Of a stretch of 11,536 nucleotides of DNA, positions 1 to 6,369 are shown piece by piece. Under the pieces are notes generated by a model. That model worked only from the letters and a program-made list of their open reading frames with translations, had not been told where the DNA came from and ran no database searches. The first letter of the stretch is position 1; each line of letters begins with the position of its first letter. The translations under genes were made by a program, and so were the position numbers. The stretch comes from an uncultured Bacteroidia bacterium. GTDB taxonomy: Bacteria > Bacteroidota > Bacteroidia > Bacteroidales > UBA932. The stretch covers positions 1-11,536 of the forward strand of contig CACYEB010000201.1 of the NCBI GenBank assembly GCA_902773305.1. The letters run 5' to 3'.

Positions 1-722
1 CCGCCGGCCGCATCCTGCTGTTTGGGAATCCAGTTGTTGCACCCCTCCATCCTGGAGTAGTCAAAATAGGTGAAATCGTAGTTGCCGGCCAGCACCGAGT
101 CGGCCTTTGCAAACTGATCGGCCACTGTCCTCTGAATCTGCTCGGCTCCCTCAACACCGGGGAAAACCTCACTGACGGCATAGAACAATATATTGGGATA
201 TACGTCATACCACCAGTCGCGGCCGTAACCGCCGCCAAGCAGTGCAACTTCGGGGCAGGTGTTGTTCATAACTATATTCCAGCCGTTGTCTGTGTTGAAA
301 TAGTTCTGAGCCATCTTGACCCAATTGTAGCCATTCTGGCCGGTCTTGTCTATGCCGTTGAGTCCGGCGCCCAGCAGGGCGTGGAGGATATTCAAACTCT
401 CGTGGAACTCTCCGCCGTTGACATCGGCGCCTTGACGGGCGTCTGCCATAGCGGTATAGAGTCCAAATGTCGTCTGGTCGACATTGCGGCGGGCGTCATC
501 CAGCCAGATCACAGGACCGCAAGGATAGGGATTGTTGAAATCGAAGGCAAATGCGTCAAAGTCCAGCGCTTTCTGATGCCAGTCCAGAAGGACGTAAGGC
601 TCGGGCATTGTTGCCATCATATTAACTCTGGCTATATCCTGCTGAGTCACCGGCGAGCCTCCGTAACGCGGCACACAGGATACGGCGAGAGACAGTATTA
701 TGAATACCAGGTACTTTTTCAT
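1..722 (-). CDS. Lipoprotein of unknown family, C-terminus beyond the left edge
   Basis: I translated this frame by hand: it starts with ATG at 722-720 and stays open for 240 codons to the window edge, with no stop. The N-terminus is a short lipoprotein signal: two Lys, a hydrophobic run and the lipobox-like LAVSC, giving Cys16 as the likely lipidated residue. The mature part is rich in Trp, Tyr, Asn and Gly, with stretches such as FDFNNPYPCGPVIWLDDARR (61-80), GGGYGRDWWYDVYPN (163-177) and MEGCNNWIPKQQDAAGG (225-241). I do not recognise the family. Aromatic and acidic richness plus its place in a GH130/MFS operon would suit a carbohydrate-binding or carbohydrate-cleaving protein, possibly an alpha/alpha-toroid enzyme, but that is only inference. 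The start overlaps the stop of the upstream MFS gene as ATGA (4 bases), so it is the third gene of the operon. Certainty is high that it is a coding region, low for its function. Confidence 0.85.
   Translation of the reverse strand, partial: MKKYLVFIILSLAVSCVPRYGGSPVTQQDIARVNMMATMPEPYVLLDWHQKALDFDAFAFDFNNPYPCGPVIWLDDARRNVDQTTFGLYTAMADARQGADVNGGEFHESLNILHALLGAGLNGIDKTGQNGYNWVKMAQNYFNTDNGWNIVMNNTCPEVALLGGGYGRDWWYDVYPNILFYAVSEVFPGVEGAEQIQRTVADQFAKADSVLAGNYDFTYFDYSRMEGCNNWIPKQQDAAG
719..722 (-). other. ATGA stop/start overlap (translational coupling)
   Basis: On the minus strand the bases ATGA hold both the TGA stop of the MFS gene and the ATG of the lipoprotein gene. Such 4-base overlaps usually mean the two are on one mRNA and the second is translated by ribosomes that finish the first. 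This ties the unknown lipoprotein to the GH130/MFS pair. Confidence 0.8.
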
Positions 723-1963
723 TTTGTATATTTAGTGTCGATGTCCTTTATGATATTCTTGGCCAGGGGCAGTGAAATCAGCTGGATGGCACCCACAATC
801 GGGAGTGCGAAACGCAGCGCAAAATCTTCTGTAAATACGGCCGCAAGCACTATGAAAAGCACCATACCAAAGGCGCGGCCAAAGAACAGGCCTATTTCGT
901 GACTCATTATATAGGTGTATTCGTCGCGGTTTTCAAGTACCTTGACGCAGTCGATGGTTTTCATCATCGTGGGGAAGTATGCCAGATCGTGAATGGGCTG
1001 GAACATAACCTTGCACAGGATGAACACTATCACGCCGACTCCGGAGAAAAGGATTCCGTTGGCAAGTGTGCCGAGAAAGAACACCACCAGTCCAAAGCCG
1101 AAGATCTTCATTCTGTCCTTGGGCTTGGCCACGCGGCCCAGCACATACACCAGCACGGCGGTAAGCGCTCCTGCAACTCCTTGGATTATACCCAGCGAAC
1201 CCTCGCCGCCAATAAATTTCATAATGAGGATGGCGGGGGCGGTCACCAGGAAGCCCTGGACCATACCCTTCAGGGCCGCCAGCGAGAGCATCCGCTTCCA
1301 AAGGGAATGGAACTTCCAATGGAAGAAATTCTTGCTCCCGGGGCTCTTGAACTTCCCCCTGGAGAGGGCGATACAGGCCAGGATGCTTATGACGAAAGCA
1401 CCCACGGTGAGAGTCTGATAACCATTGTTGATCGAGAGTGTGCGGCCAAACAGAACTTTTCCGTCCATACCGGCAATCAACGCTCCGGCCACGATGGGAA
1501 TCACAATATTCCAAAGGGAGAAGAAGAAAGATTCAAATCCGAAGAAATAGTTGCGGTTGTCATCGTCGGTGGCATAGAGGGTCAGCAGATAGCGGTTGGT
1601 CCAGAAGAAACCGGTAGAGAGGCCTATCAGGAAGCCGGTAGAGCATATCATCACCATCCCGACGTTCTTGATGAACATCATCAGCATAAGTGACAGGGCG
1701 GAGATCAGGATACCGAAAGCATACAGACGAGCCGACTTGAACCACTTGAGAAGTACGCCGTTCACGAGGGCGGAAAGCACTACTCCGACATACATACAAA
1801 GCTGGTATATTATAACATAGGTCGGGGTACCCGTATTTCTCATTATATATGCCCCAGCGAAGATCTCTACCAGGGGCAGCACCATCGCGAACAGGAGGTT
1901 CGTGGTGAGCAGCGTCCTGATATTGAGCGGCTGGGAAGCGAAATGTTTGAACTCCTTGAACAT
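719..1963 (-). CDS. MFS-type sugar transporter (inner membrane)
   Basis: This 414-residue, very hydrophobic protein has about twelve predicted membrane segments, roughly at 18-40, 48-72, 78-98, 101-121, 140-165, 183-201, 228-249, 256-276, 286-306, 308-326, 354-378 and 381-402. A basic cytoplasmic loop (about 202-224, rich in Lys, His and Trp) separates the two six-helix halves, as in the major facilitator superfamily. Charged residues near the ends of helices (GRAFG at 362-366, RYLLT at 124-128) fit a substrate/proton carrier. In Bacteroides an MFS gene next to GH130 is a known arrangement, for example in the N-glycan mannoside locus of B. thetaiotaomicron, where the carrier is thought to bring the disaccharide into the cytoplasm for phosphorolysis. 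Here the ATG shares one base with the GH130 stop (TAATG) and the stop overlaps the next start (ATGA), so all three act as one operon. The sugar specificity, probably a manno-oligosaccharide, is inferred from the neighbour. Confidence 0.85.
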   Translation of the reverse strand: MFKEFKHFASQPLNIRTLLTTNLLFAMVLPLVEIFAGAYIMRNTGTPTYVIIYQLCMYVGVVLSALVNGVLLKWFKSARLYAFGILISALSLMLMMFIKNVGMVMICSTGFLIGLSTGFFWTNRYLLTLYATDDDNRNYFFGFESFFFSLWNIVIPIVAGALIAGMDGKVLFGRTLSINNGYQTLTVGAFVISILACIALSRGKFKSPGSKNFFHWKFHSLWKRMLSLAALKGMVQGFLVTAPAILIMKFIGGEGSLGIIQGVAGALTAVLVYVLGRVAKPKDRMKIFGFGLVVFFLGTLANGILFSGVGVIVFILCKVMFQPIHDLAYFPTMMKTIDCVKVLENRDEYTYIMSHEIGLFFGRAFGMVLFIVLAAVFTEDFALRFALPIVGAIQLISLPLAKNIIKDIDTKYTK

Positions 1964-1965
1964 TA
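1961..1965 (-). other. TAATG stop/start overlap (translational coupling)
   Basis: On the minus strand the TAA stop of the GH130 gene and the ATG of the MFS gene share one base. No Shine-Dalgarno-like motif is at normal distance; an AAGGAG lies about 20 bases upstream, too far to serve. Termination-reinitiation is the simplest explanation. Confidence 0.75.
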
Positions 1966-3009
1966 TCGTAGGGTATTGAGTATCTCCTTAACTGACATTT
2001 CCGCACTGCAGATCACCTCGTCGCTGGCTCCGTAGAACATCCGGATGGTGTCTGCATCTTTCATATAATAACCGTTGGTAAAGACCACGTTACCGAAGAA
2101 ACCGGTTTTTTCGTAGTCTGCTATAGGCTCCATAATGGGCTCATCGCTGCGGGCAAGGACCTTGGCAGGGTCGTTCAGATCGAGCAGGAGGGCTCCCAGA
2201 CAATAGCGGTTCTCTTTATTTGCACCGTGGTATATCTCCAGCCACCCTTCCGATGTTTTGATGGGGGCCGCACCTGCTCCTACGCGGGCACTGTCCCACT
2301 TGCCTTCCCTGGTAGTGGCGACGCAGATATGCCTGCCCCAGTGGATGCGGTCGGGCGACTCTGCCACCCATATGTAATTCCCGCCGAGTTCAGGGCTGCT
2401 GGGACGGTGGAAGGCGAAGTATTTGTCGCCGACCTTCTCCTGGAACAGGGCGCAGTCCTTATTGTGGGGAGGGAATATCATACCCTCTCGGCGCAGATTC
2501 TTGAAATCTGATGTCTGGATAAGGCCGACACCCACGGCGACGGGAGAGACTTCTGTGAAAGTCAGAAAAAAACCGTCGTCCATAGTGGCGACACGGCAGT
2601 CTTCAATGCCGAACGATTCCTGGAAACCTTCTCCGAAAATAGGTTTGATGGCAGGATCCTCAGCAAAGTGAACATCATCTTCACTGTAAACGGGGCGCAG
2701 GTAAGAAAGAGTCGTGAGGTAGTCCTGACCCTTATATTTAATTACGCGCGGGTCAGTGGCATCCAACTGGGGGTCGTCTGCCGCGAAACTCAGCACCTCA
2801 ATCTCGCCCTTCTGGTTATACACGGGGAAACTGATTACGCCTTCTTTCTGGACGGGACGCTCCGCCACCCTCAACAAGAGCCAGGTCTTGCCGTCCATAC
2901 GAAAGACGCCGGGATTGAGAAGGCAAGTGATCTCCATACCCGGTATACAGGGCTTCAAATCGGAGGGTCTGAGGATTGGATTGGCCTGATTTCGTTTTGC
3001 TATGTCCAT
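1963..3009 (-). CDS. GH130 family beta-mannoside phosphorylase (or mannosidase)
   Basis: With the start at 3009 this is a 348-residue cytoplasmic enzyme with no signal peptide, a normal GH130 length. GH130 enzymes are five-bladed beta-propellers that split beta-mannosides, mostly by phosphorolysis to mannose 1-phosphate; some are hydrolases. Family signs, numbered from this start: NPIL (10-13), RVAER (47-51), DPRV (86-89), GIEDCRV (135-141) with the presumed catalytic Asp137, NKD (183-185), FHRPS (200-204), GAGAAPI (244-250) and IYHG (259-262). The basic residues Arg47, Arg139, Lys184, His201 and Arg202 suit a phosphate site and favour phosphorolysis. The NPGVF and RVAER context resembles enzymes acting on beta-1,2-mannosides more than those acting on mannosyl-glucose, but linkage cannot be settled by eye. 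Cys138 stands where Pro is common. The frame is open up to an ATG at 3096 (377 residues), but the extra 29 residues look unlike the family and a promoter element lies inside them. Confidence 0.87.
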   Translation of the reverse strand: MDIAKRNQANPILRPSDLKPCIPGMEITCLLNPGVFRMDGKTWLLLRVAERPVQKEGVISFPVYNQKGEIEVLSFAADDPQLDATDPRVIKYKGQDYLTTLSYLRPVYSEDDVHFAEDPAIKPIFGEGFQESFGIEDCRVATMDDGFFLTFTEVSPVAVGVGLIQTSDFKNLRREGMIFPPHNKDCALFQEKVGDKYFAFHRPSSPELGGNYIWVAESPDRIHWGRHICVATTREGKWDSARVGAGAAPIKTSEGWLEIYHGANKENRYCLGALLLDLNDPAKVLARSDEPIMEPIADYEKTGFFGNVVFTNGYYMKDADTIRMFYGASDEVICSAEMSVKEILNTLR

Positions 3010-3139
3010 TTTTGTATTTTTTGATAGTACAAAATTATCGCTGCTCACAGGGGTATGAGTATACAATTTTTTCAATAGGGTGTACATATTCTTCATTGTT
3101 GCAAAAAATGTATAATTTTACAGAAGATTCCTTTGTTTT
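3010..3139. promoter_or_regulatory. Divergent control region between the GH130 operon and the regulator gene
   Basis: This AT-rich 130-base gap must hold the promoters for both directions. Apart from the minus-strand -7 element, the plus strand has TATAATTTTA at 3111-3120, one base off TAnnTTTG in its last eight bases, as a weak candidate for the regulator's own promoter. Short symmetric motifs are present: GTATAC at 3059-3064, TGTACA at 3081-3086, and TGTACAT (3081-3087) facing ATGTATA (3108-3114) with 20 bases between. These are possible operator pieces for the AraC-type output domain but are too short to be sure of. Confidence 0.4.
3030..3037 (-). promoter_or_regulatory. Candidate -7 promoter element for the GH130 operon
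   Basis: On the minus strand this reads TAATTTTG, a full match to the Bacteroidota -7 consensus TAnnTTTG. No clear TTTG-like -33 element sits 19-21 bases upstream, so the promoter may need an activator, which would fit control by the divergent AraC-type regulator. Transcription would begin near 3023, leaving a leader of roughly 14 bases before the ATG at 3009. This supports 3009 over 3096 as the start of GH130. Confidence 0.45.
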
Positions 3140-6100
3140 ATGAAACGCCTCCTCACCCTCATCATATCTTTAGGTACCGCGGTGCTCGCCCTGGCCCAGA
3201 ATTACGGCGTGGACTTCATTACCAGCTCCGACGGGTTGTCCAACAGCTCTGTAATCAAGGTTTTCCAAGACTCCGAAGGGGTAATTTGGCTGGGCACCTG
3301 GGATGGCCTTAATTCCTGGAACAGCCGTAACGTCCGCATCTGGAAGTCCACCGCCGATGATCCCGCAACCCTAAGTTCAAATGTCGTGAGAGACATCGCA
3401 GAAGACAAAGACGGATACCTTTGGGTCTGCACCGACCGCGGCGTAGACCGGCTTGACCGTAAGACGGGCAAATTCACCAGATTCTTCCCCACTGACGCCG
3501 CCTCATTATCCGGAGAGCAACCTTTCTCCATATACGCTGGCGAGGACGGTCTTTTCGTTTTCCTTGACAATAAGGGTATCTGGTGGTTCGAAGACGGCCA
3601 TTTCAAGAAAATATTCGATTCTGACCTCACCTGCCGCAAGTTTCGTATGGACGGCATCGTCCCTGTGGTACTGGACAAGGAGAACAATCTGTATCGAAGC
3701 AATTTCCCCATCGGATACGATGAGTACCTCACGCCCTTTATCGGCTGTAACGACTGCCTTATAGACGGGAATCTGGTGTATTCTGCCACTAATGACGGCC
3801 TGTACTTCAATGGCCAACCCGTGATCAAAGGAATCCCGGTGCTGTCAATATTACAAGGCACCCAGAACATAATATGGGCTGGCACCGATATGCGCGGAGT
3901 GGCCAGAATTAATCCGGAAGGTCCTATGTTCGCTACTGTCAGGGACATCTTCGGCGGCAGTGCCGTAAGGTGCCTGCTGCGGAATTCCCAGGGTCGCCTC
4001 ATGGTTGGCACCAAAGGCTCCGGCATCTACCTCCTGGCCGGTGACGGCACCATAACAAAGCAATTCACGACGGCCGACGGACTTATCTCCAATTCGGTAT
4101 ATTGCTTTGCTTCTGTGGGGGACAGGATATGGATTGGCACCGAAGGGCATGGCCTGAACTACACTGACGCATCCGGCGGCAATATATCCAGACTGAACAT
4201 TCCGGACACCCTTGCCAGCCTCTGCCCGGCATCTGTTTACACAATCCTGCCGATGGGCAGGGATACCCTCTGGATAGGAACCAGCGGTCACGGCTTGATT
4301 CGGACGGTAGTTTCGGGCAACACTATGGTCACTGCCAAACAATACAATGCTTCGCTGCTGGGCAGCAACGTTGTATATTCAGTGATAGACGGCGGTGACG
4401 GCAGTTTGTGGATAGGAACGCGCGGCGGCGGCGTACGGCGGCTCTACATTGACCAAGACAAGGTAGAGGACATTCCCTCCGACTATGACGTACTTTCCCT
4501 TGTAAAAACCACAGACGGCGATATCTGGGCAGGCACGGGCGATGGCCTGGACAGGATATCCGGCGATGGCGCACTGCGGAGATATACCGAAAAGGACGGA
4601 CTGCCCAACAACACCGTCCACGGTGTTATCGCAGATGAGTCCGGCAACTTATGGATAAGCACCAACCGCGGCATCGCCAAACTGGACCCGGCAAGCGGCG
4701 AAACTTTCTCTTATTTCGCCTCAGACGGTCTTCAGGACAACGAATTCTCCGATGGAGCTTATTATTACAGGGATGGGCAGATTTTGTTTGGCGGAATCCG
4801 CGGTCTCACCCGCTTCGATGCCGATTACAGCATCACCGACTCCTTTGTCCCGCACCTTCTTCAACACGGCTTCTTTATCAATAATGAACCTGCTGTGCTG
4901 GACGATTATATGCGCAAAGGCCGCCTGACGATACGTCACGGTAAAGGTTCTTTCAGTTTACTGTTTGTTCCCCTGGACTACCTCAACTCCCAGCGCTGCG
5001 AGCTGCAGTATATGCTGGAGGGTTTCGACCGGGACTGGGTACGGCTTGGAACGTCATCAATCGTGGTCATATCGAACTTGGAGACAGGCAATTATACCTT
5101 GCGCGTAAAGTGCTCTTCAGCCGACAGGAAATGGAGCGGGGAAGAGTATGTACTGCCGATCCGGATCACCCCGCGCTGGTGGGAAAGCCCGGTGGCCTTC
5201 TTACTTTATATTGCACTGCTTGCAGCCATATTCCTTAATATCCGCAAGGTCCGCAAAGACCGGGCCCAGGCACGCAAAGAAAAGGAGATCCACCAGGCAA
5301 AACTCCAGTTCTTCAGTGAAATGGGCTACGATCTGTCCAATGCCCTTACGCTAATGTATGGTCCTAAGGAACAGCTTGAAGGAGGACGCCTGACTTCCGG
5401 TCAGAAACAGTATCTGGAAACCATAGAATCGGGCTCTGACAGGATGCACAGCCTTGTAAAGCAATTTATCGCCGCCTTGGACGATATTCCGGCCCCTGAA
5501 GTCCCCGGGAACCGCGCGGTCTACCGTCAGAACGAGGATTTGGAGCCTGAGCAGATAAAGGCCGACGATTTACTTGTCGTGGACCATGATGCCGGCATCC
5601 GGGCCTTTGTCGGAGCACTTTTGGCTTCCAAATTCAACATTGCAGAGGCCTCCGGCGGAAGCGAGGCCCTTAAAATGATGAAACGCAGGTCCCCTACCCT
5701 GATTATCTGTGCAATGAAACTGGACGATATGGATGGCCTGGAGTTCCTCACAGAGATACGTGCAGAAGAGCGTTTCCGCCACATCCCCATCATTATTATC
5801 TCCGGGAAAGAGTCTATGGACCAGCAAATCTCAGCACTGGAAAAAGGCGCAGATGCCTATCTTCCCAAGCCATTCAATCCAAAGCACCTTATGGCCCTTG
5901 CCGACAGCCTGCTGGGCAGGGGCGAAATAAACCGGGAGTATGGCGGGTCTGCGCGGAGTGCAGTGCAGCAGATTGCCGGGAAAACTGTCAGGAATGAAGA
6001 CAAGGACCTTATCGTAAAGATTTCCGATATCATCATCAAGAATATCGAGAACGAGGCGCTGACCCCCGAGATGGTTGCCGCCGAGGCCGCCTTAAGCAAA

Positions 6101-6325
6101 ATGCAGTTATATCGCAAGTTGCGCTCGGCAGTCGGTATGACGCCCACGGAGTTTATCCGCAGCATCCGGCTGGAAAACGCGCGGAAGCTACTAAGGACCT
6201 CCCACAAGACGGCACTTGAGATCATGTATGCCTGCGGCTTCGCCAACAAGACTTATTTTTACAGGGAATTCAAGAAAAAATACGGCGTGACTCCCAAGCA
6301 GTACCGGAACAGCGAACAGAAATAA
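3140..6325 (+). CDS. Degenerate hybrid two-component regulator with AraC output (kinase domain missing)
   Basis: A 1061-residue membrane-spanning regulator. Residues 1-20 are a signal peptide (ending ALA/Q). Residues 25-560 hold two-component-regulator propeller repeats, seen as recurring (D/G)G-x-(I/L)W-(I/A/L)GT strands, e.g. GVIWLGT, NIIWAGT, DRIWIGT, DTLWIGT, GSLWIGT and NLWIST. A Y_Y_Y domain follows (about 598-676), then one membrane helix (683-701). The cytoplasmic part starts with a HisKA-like helical pair (711-782), then a short linker, a receiver-like domain (809-925) and an AraC-type double helix-turn-helix (about 960-1056). Usual hybrid sensors of this type in Bacteroides bind a glycan breakdown product in the periplasm and activate a nearby operon. 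Here the HisKA motif reads EMGYDLSNALTLM, with Tyr730 where the phospho-His belongs. No HATPase domain with N, G1 or G2 boxes exists. The receiver reads LIICAMKLDDMDG, with Ala858 where the phospho-Asp belongs; Asp815, Ser888 and Lys910 remain. The frame is unbroken and the DNA-binding part looks sound. Divergent placement points to the GH130 operon as its target. Confidence 0.93.
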   Translation: MKRLLTLIISLGTAVLALAQNYGVDFITSSDGLSNSSVIKVFQDSEGVIWLGTWDGLNSWNSRNVRIWKSTADDPATLSSNVVRDIAEDKDGYLWVCTDRGVDRLDRKTGKFTRFFPTDAASLSGEQPFSIYAGEDGLFVFLDNKGIWWFEDGHFKKIFDSDLTCRKFRMDGIVPVVLDKENNLYRSNFPIGYDEYLTPFIGCNDCLIDGNLVYSATNDGLYFNGQPVIKGIPVLSILQGTQNIIWAGTDMRGVARINPEGPMFATVRDIFGGSAVRCLLRNSQGRLMVGTKGSGIYLLAGDGTITKQFTTADGLISNSVYCFASVGDRIWIGTEGHGLNYTDASGGNISRLNIPDTLASLCPASVYTILPMGRDTLWIGTSGHGLIRTVVSGNTMVTAKQYNASLLGSNVVYSVIDGGDGSLWIGTRGGGVRRLYIDQDKVEDIPSDYDVLSLVKTTDGDIWAGTGDGLDRISGDGALRRYTEKDGLPNNTVHGVIADESGNLWISTNRGIAKLDPASGETFSYFASDGLQDNEFSDGAYYYRDGQILFGGIRGLTRFDADYSITDSFVPHLLQHGFFINNEPAVLDDYMRKGRLTIRHGKGSFSLLFVPLDYLNSQRCELQYMLEGFDRDWVRLGTSSIVVISNLETGNYTLRVKCSSADRKWSGEEYVLPIRITPRWWESPVAFLLYIALLAAIFLNIRKVRKDRAQARKEKEIHQAKLQFFSEMGYDLSNALTLMYGPKEQLEGGRLTSGQKQYLETIESGSDRMHSLVKQFIAALDDIPAPEVPGNRAVYRQNEDLEPEQIKADDLLVVDHDAGIRAFVGALLASKFNIAEASGGSEALKMMKRRSPTLIICAMKLDDMDGLEFLTEIRAEERFRHIPIIIISGKESMDQQISALEKGADAYLPKPFNPKHLMALADSLLGRGEINREYGGSARSAVQQIAGKTVRNEDKDLIVKISDIIIKNIENEALTPEMVAAEAALSKMQLYRKLRSAVGMTPTEFIRSIRLENARKLLRTSHKTALEIMYACGFANKTYFYREFKKKYGVTPKQYRNSEQK

Positions 6326-6327
6326 AA

Positions 6328-6347
6328 AAGGGCCCCGAAGGGCCCTT
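6328..6347. terminator. Intrinsic terminator between convergent genes, best on the minus strand
   Basis: An 8-bp perfect stem, AAGGGCCC paired with GGGCCCTT, closes a 4-base loop. On the minus strand the loop is TTCG closed by a C-G pair, the extra-stable UUCG tetraloop, and the stem runs into six T's followed by ATTTC: a textbook terminator for the outer-membrane protein gene ending at 6370. On the plus strand the tail after the stem is only TTGATTATTG, so it should stop the regulator transcript less efficiently. It starts 2 bases after the regulator stop codon and 22 bases past the other gene's stop. Confidence 0.85.
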
Positions 6348-6369
6348 GATTATTGATTGTCAGGTTAGA

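Noticed and set aside
381..902. 173-codon plus-strand frame across the lipoprotein/MFS junction
   Set aside because: It spans two real genes on the other strand that are joined by an ATGA overlap; no recognisable protein features.
899..1693. 264-codon plus-strand frame opposite the MFS gene, rich in His and Glu
   Set aside because: It mirrors hydrophobic codons of the membrane helices on the other strand; composition is unnatural and no start signal is present.
3140..6325. Calling the regulator a pseudogene
   Set aside because: There is no frameshift or internal stop, and the signal peptide, propeller repeats, membrane helix and AraC domain look intact. Loss is limited to phosphorelay parts.
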